DNA of 8,096 nt from the NCBI GenBank assembly GCA_947629215.1, contig CANRCU010000095.1:1-8096 (forward strand), written 5' to 3'. Of this stretch, positions 1 through 5,425 are shown piece by piece (the first letter of the stretch is position 1; each line of letters starts with the position of its first letter). Under the pieces are notes generated by a model, which was not told the origin of the DNA, searched no databases, and saw nothing but the letters and a program-made list of their open reading frames with translations. The position numbers and the translations under genes were made by a program. The DNA comes from an uncultured Clostridia bacterium (GTDB lineage Bacteria > Bacillota > Clostridia > Lachnospirales > CAG-274).

Positions 1-299
1 TACTTGAGGTCGTGGAGATAGACAACGGCTGTCTTTCCTCGGCGGGCGATTATCAGCGATATTATATGTATAACGGCGAAAAAATGCATCATATAATAGA
101 TCCTCAAACGCTTATGCCTGCGTGCGGACACATAGGCACAACGGTCATAACAAAGACCGACGGCACTATAGCGGATATGCTTTCGACTGCGCTTTTTATA
201 GCGGATGATAAAACGGGGGAAGCGCTTGTGTCGGATATTGACGATGTGGAGCAGGTGTATCTTATCGACGACGGCGGCACGGTCAAAAAACTTTACTAA
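1..299 (+). CDS. apbE: FAD:protein FMN transferase ApbE, C-terminal part (5' end outside window)
   Basis: The reading frame is open from the first bases, so this is the 3' end of a longer gene. The visible ~98 residues match the end of ApbE, which moves FMN from FAD onto a Thr/Ser of target proteins, such as subunits of Rnf/Nqr-type respiratory complexes on the outer membrane face. Visible hallmarks are the segment SSAGDYQRYY, then HHIIDPQTLMPA, and near the end the ADMLSTALF motif, whose Asp and Thr bind the catalytic metal in this family. The family is usually 300-350 residues, so roughly two thirds is missing to the left. The stop codon lies inside a perfect AT-rich inverted repeat (292-322). 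Family assignment is firm; the protein target cannot be judged from here. Confidence 0.9.
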   Translation, partial: LEVVEIDNGCLSSAGDYQRYYMYNGEKMHHIIDPQTLMPACGHIGTTVITKTDGTIADMLSTALFIADDKTGEALVSDIDDVEQVYLIDDGGTVKKLY

Positions 300-322
300 A
301 AATTTTGGTAGTTTTTAGTAAA
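292..322. repeat. Perfect AT-rich inverted repeat across the apbE stop codon
   Basis: TTTACTAAAAA (292-302) and TTTTTAGTAAA (312-322) are perfect 11-base complements around a 9-base loop. No GC-rich stem and no T-run follows on the + strand, so it is a poor terminator for apbE. On the - strand the stem is followed by a T-run, the complement of the A-run at 285-290. It may be a weak transcript-end structure; function is unproven. Confidence 0.5.
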
Positions 323-329
323 AAATATC

Positions 330-358
330 AAAGGAAAATTTATTTTTATGCAGAAATC
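330..358 (+). promoter_or_regulatory. Possible sigma-H-like promoter for hpf
   Basis: AAAGGAAAA (330-338) fits the -35 form RnAGGAWWW. After 11 bases, GCAGAAATC (350-358) agrees with RnnGAATWW at 7 of 9 positions. In Bacillus subtilis hpf (yvyD) is driven by sigma-H and sigma-B, which makes this plausible. A TATAAA at 365-370 could be a sigma-A -10 box instead, but it has no good -35 partner. This is a pattern match only. Confidence 0.3.
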
Positions 359-367
359 TAAATGTAT

Positions 368-387
368 AAAGAGCGTACAAGCTCTTT
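368..387 (+). other. Leader hairpin upstream of hpf, first of two
   Basis: AAAGAGC (368-374) pairs perfectly with GCTCTTT (381-387) around a 6-base loop, with one further T and then AAATA. The T-run is short, so it could be a weak terminator for apbE read-through or a structure in the hpf leader. Confidence 0.45.
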
Positions 388-394
388 TAAATAA

Positions 395-423
395 GCGGAA
401 ACAACTGTTTATGTTGATTCCGC
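395..423 (+). other. Leader hairpin directly upstream of the hpf ribosome binding site
   Basis: GCGGAA (395-400) pairs with TTCCGC (418-423). Inside it CAAC (402-405) pairs with GTTG (413-416), separated by a single A/A mismatch. The ribosome binding site AGGAG (432-436) follows 8 bases later, so the structure would sit just upstream of the initiating ribosome without covering the site. It may stabilise the mRNA or tune translation; this is inferred from structure only. Confidence 0.5.
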
Positions 424-444
424 AGCAGAACAGGAGTTGAGATT

Positions 445-978
445 ATGCGTTACACATTTATTGGCAAAAATATTGATTTGACCGAGAACTTCCAGAACAA
501 GATTTCGGCAAAACTTAACAGAATTGCGAAGTTGATCCCCGAGGATGCGGAAACAGTCGTTAAACTCACTGTTGTCAGACTTGACAATACAGCCGAGGTA
601 ACGGTCAAACTGCCAAAACGTATCTTGCGCGCTGAAGTCACACAAAATGATATGATGGCTGCTATCGACGAGATAGTCGATATACTTGAGAGCCAGATGG
701 TCAGGTATAAATCACGCCTGAAAGACAAAGCAAAAAGAAATCCGGGTTTTGGTGACGAACTTAGCGTATTCGGCGATGATAATGTTGCCGATGAGGGCGT
801 TGAGATAATGCGTACAAAGCATTTTTCGGTAAAACCGATGGATGCGGAAGAAGCTGTTATGGAAATGGAATTGTTGGGACATAACTTCTTTGTATTCCGC
901 AATGCAGATACGGACGAGGTTGCAGTTGTTTATAAAAGAAAAGACGGCAAATACGGCTTGATCGAGCCCGAATATTGA
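445..978 (+). CDS. hpf: Ribosome hibernation promoting factor, long form
   Basis: A 177-residue protein with the two-part build of long HPF. The N-terminal S30AE/RaiA domain (about residues 1-97, starting MRYTFIGKNIDLTENF) binds the decoding centre of the 30S subunit. A linker follows, then a C-terminal dimerisation domain (about 120-175; IMRTKHFSVKPMDAEEA, then FRNADTDEVAVVYKRKDG). In this family the C-terminal domain dimerises so that two 70S ribosomes join into an inactive 100S particle in stationary phase. Length and domain order are normal for Firmicutes. AGGAG at 432-436 sits 8 bases before the ATG and fixes the start. It stands alone: hairpins and a possible sigma-H-like promoter precede it and a strong terminator follows. 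Confidence 0.95.
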   Translation: MRYTFIGKNIDLTENFQNKISAKLNRIAKLIPEDAETVVKLTVVRLDNTAEVTVKLPKRILRAEVTQNDMMAAIDEIVDILESQMVRYKSRLKDKAKRNPGFGDELSVFGDDNVADEGVEIMRTKHFSVKPMDAEEAVMEMELLGHNFFVFRNADTDEVAVVYKRKDGKYGLIEPEY

Positions 979-991
979 TATTCTCTTCTCG

Positions 992-1043
992 GGGGCTGCC
1001 ACAAATAGCGTTAAATGTGCTATTTGCGGCAGCCCCGTTTTAA
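992..1043 (+). terminator. Rho-independent terminator of hpf
   Basis: An 18-base arm at 992-1009 (starting GGGGCTGCC) pairs with 1019-1036 (ending GGCAGCCCC) with a single A/C mismatch, around a 9-base loop. GTTTTAACGTTTTA follows. It is long and GC-rich at the base, as expected for an efficient terminator 13 bases past the hpf stop. Confidence 0.85.
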
Positions 1044-1087
1044 CGTTTTAAAGTGTGTTGGTATAAATGGGGCGCTGCCCCACGCCC

Positions 1088-1113
1088 CGCAAGCCTTTTG
1101 AAAAAGGCTTGCG
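1088..1113. repeat. Perfect hairpin at the left end of the palindromic element
   Basis: CGCAAGCCTTTT (1088-1099) pairs perfectly with AAAAGGCTTGCG (1102-1113) around two bases. It begins inside the last bases of the left terminal repeat. Confidence 0.75.
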
Positions 1114-1168
1114 CGAAAACTTTAAAGTCGGACAGCCAAAATAATATTTTATTATGGGCAAGCCCCGT

Positions 1169-1216
1169 AAATGATCTCCGTTTCGGCTGAAAAAACAGCC
1201 TCACGGAGAAACATTT
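1169..1216. repeat. Central imperfect hairpin of the palindromic element
   Basis: Arms 1169-1189 and 1196-1216 pair at their outer ends (AAATG with CATTT), in the middle (TCTCCGT with ACGGAGA) and at the tip (GGCTG with CAGCC) around AAAAAA, with small internal loops. Several paired segments over 21 bases suggest structure kept by selection or by recent origin. Confidence 0.65.
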
Positions 1217-1268
1217 GCGTGTTTGCCGTAGGGTGATGTTGTTGCCGGTTTTATAGAGAATGTTTAGT

Positions 1269-1391
1269 AAAACAGTTTTTGGGGCGAAGCCCTTATCCGT
1301 GTGAGCTTTTTTCGCAGAAAAAAGCGAGCGCGGCGGGGCATGGGGCAGCGCCCCATTTAGATAAATAAAAACAGACTTTGGGGCGAAGCCC
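1269..1391 (+). repeat. Direct repeat AAAACAG..TTTGGGGCGAAGCCC, two copies
   Basis: Positions 1269-1292 and 1368-1391 are identical at 22 of 24 bases and lie 99 bases apart. Each ends in the small hairpin GGGC-GAA-GCCC. A related GGGC-AA-GCCC sits at 1156-1165. The second copy lies just outside the right terminal repeat (ending 1359), which suggests a partial tandem duplication of the element's right end. Confidence 0.6.
1305..1325. repeat. Perfect hairpin near the right end of the palindromic element
   Basis: GCTTTTTTC (1305-1313) pairs with GAAAAAAGC (1317-1325) around GCA. It mirrors the hairpin at the left end, so the element is roughly symmetrical. Confidence 0.6.
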
Positions 1392-1471
1392 ATTTATATC
1401 AAACAGCGCCCCATTTAAATAAAATAATCAAAAATTTAAACAATTATTCATAAAAAATATAAAAATCCGAC

Positions 1472-1500
1472 TTTACATTTAGTTTGTATTTTGATAAAAT
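1472..1500 (+). promoter_or_regulatory. Sigma-A promoter of the abrB-like gene
   Basis: TTTACA (1472-1477), a 17-base spacer and TAAAAT (1495-1500) form a near-consensus promoter. It lies just right of the palindromic element, in AT-rich DNA. The expected start near 1507 gives a leader of about 55 bases. Confidence 0.75.
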
Positions 1501-1560
1501 AGATATAGAAAGCTGTTAAATCAAAACGATAAAAATAAAAAGATAGGGAGGTGCATTTAT

Positions 1561-1866
1561 ATGAAACCGATCGGTATAACCAGACCCATAGATAATCTTG
1601 GTCGTATAGTGATACCAAAAGAACTCAGAACCAATCTTGATTGGAATGTTGGGGACAGTGTAGAGTTTTTTACGAGCGGCGACAAAATTGTGCTGAGAAA
1701 ATTTCAACCGTTTGATATTTTTACCGGCGAAACAGAGGAACTGATAGAATTTCAGGGTAAGAAAGTATCTAAAAATACTATCAGAGAGCTTGCAAAAGTG
1801 GCAGGGTTTACCATAGTGAAAGAGGTAAACGAATTTGATGTTGATACCGACATAGACAATCTTTGA
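1561..1866 (+). CDS. AbrB-family transition-state transcriptional regulator
   Basis: A 101-residue protein with a SpoVT/AbrB swapped-hairpin DNA-binding domain at about residues 5-50 (GITRPIDNLGRIVIPKELR, then NVGDSVEFF and KIVLRKFQP). A shorter C-terminal part (FTGETEELIEFQGKKVSKNT) resembles the multimerisation half of Bacillus AbrB, which is about 95 residues. Relatives are dimers or tetramers that repress stationary-phase, competence and sporulation genes. The tail (EFDVDTDIDNL) is strongly acidic, and the Cys of Bacillus AbrB at the domain junction is replaced by Asp. AGGGAGGTG (1545-1553) lies 7 bases before the ATG. The gene has its own promoter and terminator. The AbrB family is certain; whether it is the AbrB orthologue or a paralogue such as Abh is not. 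Confidence 0.9.
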   Translation: MKPIGITRPIDNLGRIVIPKELRTNLDWNVGDSVEFFTSGDKIVLRKFQPFDIFTGETEELIEFQGKKVSKNTIRELAKVAGFTIVKEVNEFDVDTDIDNL

Positions 1867-1907
1867 CACATAATTAAGCTGTCCGCCCGAAGATAACGGG
1901 GCGGGAT

Positions 1908-1951
1908 AAAGGGCTGATTGCCGACTTGACGGTTGGCGGGCAGCCCTTTTT
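1908..1951 (+). terminator. Terminator of the abrB-like gene
   Basis: AAAGGGCTG (1908-1916) pairs with CAGCCCTTT (1941-1949). Inside, GCCGAC (1920-1925) pairs with GTTGGC (1932-1937) using one G-T pair, with a small internal loop between the two helices. A T-run ends the structure. A shorter GC hairpin (CCGCCC 1883-1888 with GGGCGG 1899-1904) precedes it. Confidence 0.85.
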
Positions 1952-1977
1952 CATTTGGCGGGCAAGTCGGAATGTTG

Positions 1978-2006
1978 TTGAAAAAAGCCTTATTTTTGTT
2001 TATAAT
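1978..2006 (+). promoter_or_regulatory. Sigma-A promoter of the flavodoxin-fold oxidoreductase
   Basis: TTGAAA (1978-1983), a 17-base spacer and TATAAT (2001-2006) give a near-perfect promoter. Transcription would start near 2013, leaving a short leader of about 25 bases that carries only the ribosome binding site. Confidence 0.85.
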
Positions 2007-2038
2007 ATAAGTACACGTTTTAAGAGGAGGAAAAACCC

Positions 2039-2593
2039 ATGGATAAAATTTTATTTATAAACACTTGCGTAAGGCAGGAGTCGCGTACACTCAGGCTTGC
2101 AAAACATCTGCTTGCCCGGCTTGACGGCGAGATAACGGAGGTCAGCCCCGATAAATGCAGACCCCTTGATGCGGAAGGACTGAAACGCCGTGACGAGCTG
2201 CTTGCAAAAGCTCGTTTGTCCGCCCCCGAATTTGAGGAAGCGCAAAGATTTGCTCGGGCGGATATTATAGTTATCGCAGCGCCTTATTGGGATCTTTCGT
2301 TCCCTGCGCAGCTTAAAATATATACGGAAAATATAACGGTCTGCGGCATTACATTTGTTTATACCGAAAACGGTGTACCGAAAGGTCTTTGCAAGGCGAA
2401 AAAACTGTATTATGTCACATCTTCGGGCGGTCCGATAGTGCAGAATATGGGCTTTGAATATATAAGCGCGCTTGCGTCGGGCTTTTACGGCATAAAAGAC
2501 ATAAAATTTGTTTCAGCCGAAGGTCTGGATATTTACGGCGCAGATGTAGAGGGCATACTTGAAGAGGCAGAGCAAAAAGCCGATATGCTGTGA
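2039..2593 (+). CDS. Flavodoxin-fold NAD(P)H-dependent oxidoreductase (azoreductase/quinone reductase type)
   Basis: A 184-residue soluble protein of the Flavodoxin_2 type, FMN enzymes that pass electrons from NAD(P)H to quinones, azo dyes or other flavin-reducible compounds. Evidence: an opening strand and phosphate-binding region (KILFINTCVRQESRTLRLA), then ADIIVIAAPYWDLSFPAQLK, which matches the family motif where FMN and substrate meet, and YYVTSSGGPI, the loop by the isoalloxazine ring. No signal peptide or membrane segment. It is slightly shorter than typical AzoR (about 200 residues). The ATG is set by AGAGGAGG at 2023-2030. It appears to be a single-gene unit. The fold is secure; substrate and nicotinamide preference cannot be read from the sequence. 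Confidence 0.85.
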   Translation: MDKILFINTCVRQESRTLRLAKHLLARLDGEITEVSPDKCRPLDAEGLKRRDELLAKARLSAPEFEEAQRFARADIIVIAAPYWDLSFPAQLKIYTENITVCGITFVYTENGVPKGLCKAKKLYYVTSSGGPIVQNMGFEYISALASGFYGIKDIKFVSAEGLDIYGADVEGILEEAEQKADML

Positions 2594-2618
2594 TTTTTTT
2601 GCCGATGTCCGATAAAAC

Positions 2619-2647
2619 TTGACATTATGTGTAATTTGTAATAAAAT
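2619..2647 (+). promoter_or_regulatory. Sigma-A promoter of glyA
   Basis: TTGACA (2619-2624), a 17-base spacer and TAAAAT (2642-2647). The expected start near 2654 leaves a leader of about 70 bases. No convincing terminator separates it from the gene upstream, so some read-through is possible. Confidence 0.85.
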
Positions 2648-2664
2648 TGAAATATAACTTATTA

Positions 2665-2696
2665 TTGTGATATTCCGAACGATCACAAAGAATATC
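2665..2696 (+). promoter_or_regulatory. Overlapping inverted repeats in the glyA leader
   Basis: TTGTGAT (2665-2671) and ATCACAA (2682-2688) are perfect complements 10 bases apart. GATATTC (2669-2675) and GAATATC (2690-2696) are perfect complements 14 bases apart. The two pairings share GAT (2669-2671), so as RNA they exclude each other. As DNA the first could be an operator just past the transcription start. Confidence 0.45.
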
Positions 2697-2723
2697 ATTT
2701 ACATTTTGCGGAGGTATTTATAA

Positions 2724-3962
2724 ATGTACGACATTAACGATGTAAAAACCATTGACCCCGAGATAGCCGAGGCAATAGAAGCCGAGCTTGACCGTCAGCG
2801 CAGCAATATCGAGCTTATCGCGTCGGAGAACTTTGTTTCAAAGGCTGTTATGGCTGCCATGGGTTCGCCGATGACAAACAAATATGCCGAAGGTTATCCC
2901 GGCAAACGTTATTACGGCGGCTGCCAGAAAGTGGATATAGCCGAGAACCTTGCGATAGCGCGCGCTTGCGAACTGTTCGGCTCTAAATTTGCAAATGTTC
3001 AGCCTCACTCGGGCGCTCAGGCGAATATGGCTGTTTTCTTTGCGCTCATGCAGCCCGGTGACACATACATGGGTATGAATCTTGCGCACGGCGGTCATCT
3101 TTCGCACGGCAGCAAAGTCAATATGAGCGGAAAATATTTCAATGTTGTTCCTTACGGTGTAAGCGAAGATACGGGTGTTATAGATTATGACGAAGTCCGC
3201 CGTATCGCGTTGGAATGCAAGCCTAAACTCATCCTTGCGGGCGCTTCGGCTTACTCAAGAACAATAGATTTTGCCAAATTTGCGGAAATAGCAAAAGAAG
3301 TGGGCGCTTATTTTATGGTGGATATGGCTCATATCGCAGGTCTGGTCGCAGCAGGCGTTCACCCGTCGCCCGTACCCTATGCCGATGTTGTTACAACGAC
3401 CACACATAAAACGCTCAGAGGTCCCCGCGGCGGTCTTATCCTTACAAACGATGAAGAGATAGCCAAAAAGATAAACAAGGCAGTGTTCCCCGGTATTCAG
3501 GGCGGTCCTCTTATGCATGTTATCTCCGCAAAGGCAGTTTGTTTCAAAGAGGCTTTGCAGCCCGAATTTAAGGAATATGCAAAACAAATTGTGAAAAACG
3601 CAAAGGTGCTTTCCGAAGAATTGATAAAAGAAGGCTTTAACATTGTTTCGGGCGGTACGGACAACCACCTTATGCTTGTTGACCTGCGTCCGATAGGCAT
3701 TACGGGCAAAGAGCTTGAAACACGCCTTGACGAGGTAAATATCACCTGCAATAAAAACGCCATACCTTTTGACCCCGAAAAGCCGAATACAACAAGCGGT
3801 GTGCGCCTTGGTACACCCGCAGCGACTACTCGCGGCATGGTAGAGGAAGATATGGTAGAAATTGCCAAAGTAATAGGTCTTGTTGCCAAAGATTTTGAAG
3901 GCAATAAGGCAGAGGCAAAGGAAAGGGTAGCAAAAATTGTTGCAAAATATCCTTTGTATTGA
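2724..3962 (+). CDS. glyA: Serine hydroxymethyltransferase
   Basis: Full-length 412-residue cytosolic PLP enzyme that interconverts serine plus tetrahydrofolate with glycine plus methylene-tetrahydrofolate, the main source of one-carbon units. Motifs run in the expected order: IELIASENFVS near residue 30, KYAEGYPGKRYYGGC, QPHSGAQANMAV, AHGGHLSHGS, FMVDMAHIAGLVAAG (PLP-binding Asp and His), then TTTTHKTLRGPRGG, whose Lys is residue 229, the same number as the Schiff-base Lys of E. coli GlyA. The C-terminal SGVRLGTPA motif is present. GCGGAGG at 2709-2714 sets the ATG. It has its own promoter and a leader with competing inverted repeats, and probably shares its transcript with the GH28 gene 39 bases downstream. 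No defects seen. Confidence 0.98.
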   Translation: MYDINDVKTIDPEIAEAIEAELDRQRSNIELIASENFVSKAVMAAMGSPMTNKYAEGYPGKRYYGGCQKVDIAENLAIARACELFGSKFANVQPHSGAQANMAVFFALMQPGDTYMGMNLAHGGHLSHGSKVNMSGKYFNVVPYGVSEDTGVIDYDEVRRIALECKPKLILAGASAYSRTIDFAKFAEIAKEVGAYFMVDMAHIAGLVAAGVHPSPVPYADVVTTTTHKTLRGPRGGLILTNDEEIAKKINKAVFPGIQGGPLMHVISAKAVCFKEALQPEFKEYAKQIVKNAKVLSEELIKEGFNIVSGGTDNHLMLVDLRPIGITGKELETRLDEVNITCNKNAIPFDPEKPNTTSGVRLGTPAATTRGMVEEDMVEIAKVIGLVAKDFEGNKAEAKERVAKIVAKYPLY

Positions 3963-4001
3963 TATGAGAAAAATATCACCGCTTTGATAGGAGATGAGAA
4001 A

Positions 4002-5348
4002 ATGTCGATTGAAAATATCTTAGAGTACGGCGCTGTTGCCGACGGCAAAACACTTTGTACCGAAGCCATTGCAAAAGCCGTGGACGCCTGCGTCAAAAAC
4101 GGCGGGGGCGTTGTCTATGTACCCGCAGGTACTTATCTGACGGGCGCCGTTTTTCTGAAAAGCAATATCGAGCTTAATATAGAGGCAGGCGCAACGCTGC
4201 TTTTCAGCAACGATATAAAGGATTTTCCCGTTGTGACCTCACGTTGGGAGGGCGTTAAGCGGGATTGCTATGCAAGCTGCATAAATGCCGACAATGCGGA
4301 AAATGTGTCTGTGACGGGTCACGGCACGATAGACGGACAGGGCGCTTTCTGGTGGAAGATATTCCGCGAAAAAGCCAACGAATATCCGCGTCCGAAACTT
4401 ATTGCGCCTTACGGCTGCAAAAATGTGCTTATACGTGACGTTACGCTTAAAAATTCGCCAAGCTGGACAATAAATACCATTTTGTGCGATAATGTGACAA
4501 TAGACCACGTTACAATAAACAATCCGTCGGATTCCCCGAATACGGACGGTATTGACCCCGAAAGCTGCACAAATGTGCATATAAGCAACTGTCACATAGA
4601 TGTCGGCGATGATTGTATCGCCGTAAAAGCCGGTACCGAAGATACGGCTGAGCGTGTTCCGTGCAAAAATATCACTATTTCAAATTGTACCATGGTACAC
4701 GGTCACGGCGGTGTTGTGCTTGGGTCGGAGATGAGCGGCAATATAATAAATGTTACCATAAGCAATTGCGTATTTGAAGGCACCGACAGAGGTATCAGGC
4801 TTAAATCAAGAAGAGGCAGGGGTGGTGTCGTTGAGGATATCCGCGTTGACAATGTTGTTATGGAAAATGTGCTTTGCCCGTTTATAGCCAATCTTTACTA
4901 TTTCTGCGGTCCGCGCGGTGACGATAAATATGTGTGGGATAAAGCACCCTACCCTATAACGGAGGAAACGCCCGCTTTCAGACGTCTGCATTTTGCGAAT
5001 ATGACCTGTAAGGGCGTGAATGCCGCTGCAGGGTATTTCTACGGTCTTGCGGAACAGTTTGTCGAGGACTGTACATTTGAAAATGTTTATATATCTCTTG
5101 CCGACGATGCCGTGGCAGGCAAACCCGCCATGCTTGCGGGCATAGAGGATATGAAACAAAAAGGTTTCTTCATCGCAAATTCAAAGGGCATCAGCTTTGA
5201 CAATGTAACGGTCGTAGGGGCGGACGGTCCTGCGTTTGAAGTAGAGGATTGTGAGGATATTATCTTTACAAATTGCAAAAATAAAAATAACAGATGCGGC
5301 GCAGAATGTGTTGCTCAGAAAAATACCAAAAATGTTACGGTAAAATAA
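4002..5348 (+). CDS. Glycoside hydrolase family 28 protein (polygalacturonase/rhamnogalacturonase type)
   Basis: A 448-residue right-handed beta-helix glycosidase. All four GH28 signatures are present in order: NTDG (Asp182), DD (Asp203, Asp204), GHG (His235) and RLK (Arg266, Lys268). The Asp residues do inverting hydrolysis and the Arg/Lys bind the uronate. Repeated short strand motifs (VTISNC, VSVTGHG, FDNVTVVG) fit the coiled helix. There is no signal peptide, so it should act in the cytoplasm on imported pectic oligosaccharides, perhaps removing galacturonate from their ends; the substrate is inferred. AGGAG (3989-3993) with 8-base spacing favours ATG 4002 over the in-frame TTG at 3984. 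No promoter is visible in the 39 bases after glyA, so co-transcription is likely. No transporter or uronate-catabolism genes are next to it. Confidence 0.92.
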   Translation: MSIENILEYGAVADGKTLCTEAIAKAVDACVKNGGGVVYVPAGTYLTGAVFLKSNIELNIEAGATLLFSNDIKDFPVVTSRWEGVKRDCYASCINADNAENVSVTGHGTIDGQGAFWWKIFREKANEYPRPKLIAPYGCKNVLIRDVTLKNSPSWTINTILCDNVTIDHVTINNPSDSPNTDGIDPESCTNVHISNCHIDVGDDCIAVKAGTEDTAERVPCKNITISNCTMVHGHGGVVLGSEMSGNIINVTISNCVFEGTDRGIRLKSRRGRGGVVEDIRVDNVVMENVLCPFIANLYYFCGPRGDDKYVWDKAPYPITEETPAFRRLHFANMTCKGVNAAAGYFYGLAEQFVEDCTFENVYISLADDAVAGKPAMLAGIEDMKQKGFFIANSKGISFDNVTVVGADGPAFEVEDCEDIIFTNCKNKNNRCGAECVAQKNTKNVTVK

Positions 5349-5350
5349 AA

Positions 5351-5409
5351 TTGAGTGAAATGCAGGCATTTCATTCAAAGGGGGTGTCGCTTTGTGACAC
5401 CCCCTTTTT
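5351..5409 (+). terminator. Tandem hairpins with T-tract between the GH28 gene and queG
   Basis: The first hairpin, TTGAGTGAAATGC (5351-5363) with GCATTTCATTCAA (5366-5378), is 13 bp with one G-T pair and a 2-base loop. The second, GGGGGTGTC (5380-5388) with GACACCCCC (5396-5404), is perfect and followed by TTTTT, a canonical terminator. It ends only 17 bases before the queG start, and no separate promoter is visible in that gap, so queG may depend on read-through. Confidence 0.85.
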
Positions 5410-5410
5410 A

Positions 5411-5423
5411 CAAGAGGGGCTTG
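5411..5423 (+). promoter_or_regulatory. Ribosome binding site of queG within a small hairpin
   Basis: CAAG (5411-5414) and CTTG (5420-5423) flank AGGGG, placing the binding site AGAGGGG (5413-5419) in a loop. CCCCT (5401-5405), part of the terminator's right arm and T-run, is also complementary to AGGGG (5415-5419). The terminator and a masked ribosome site could therefore compete. Confidence 0.4.
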
Positions 5424-5425
5424 TT

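Larger units (their letters stand above)
1064..1417. repeat. MITE-like palindromic intergenic element
   Basis: The 27 bases at 1064-1090 (TAAATGGGGCGCTGCCCCAC...) and those at 1333-1359 are inverted copies with one mismatch, bounding a 296-bp unit. The outer TA on each side would fit a TA target duplication, but because TA is palindromic this cannot be separated from the repeat. CAGCGCCCCATTTA occurs again at 1404-1417, so the element may end there or have gained a second end. Inside are a hairpin next to the left end (1088-1113, 12 bp), a large imperfect hairpin (1169-1216) and one near the right end (1305-1325). There is no credible ORF. It looks like a non-coding mobile or dispersed repeat; this is inferred from structure, with no copy number available. 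Confidence 0.7.

Noticed and set aside
1040..1393. Long open frame on the - strand across the gene-free region
   Set aside because: It reads through the palindromic element and its low-complexity GC-rich repeats; no family resemblance and no ribosome binding site.
1064..1417. CRISPR array or tandem repeat locus
   Set aside because: The repeats are inverted ends and internal hairpins, without regularly spaced identical units and unique spacers.
2665..2688. CRP/FNR-type operator at the TTGTGAT...ATCACAA dyad
   Set aside because: TGTGA and TCACA are 12 bases apart instead of the 6 needed for a CRP site.
2648..2723. Glycine, SAM or folate riboswitch before glyA
   Set aside because: The leader is only about 70 bases and lacks the conserved cores I would expect for those classes.
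3984..4001. Six-codon N-terminal extension of the GH28 protein from TTG 3984
   Set aside because: AGGAG at 3989-3993 lies inside the extension and is ideally spaced for ATG 4002.
5294..5425. Upstream extension of queG into the GH28 gene
   Set aside because: It would cross the GH28 stop and a strong terminator; ATG 5426 has a ribosome site and gives the normal QueG N-terminus.
5349..5425. preQ1 riboswitch controlling queG
   Set aside because: The space is filled by two hairpins and a terminator; no preQ1-like pseudoknot with an A-rich tail is seen.
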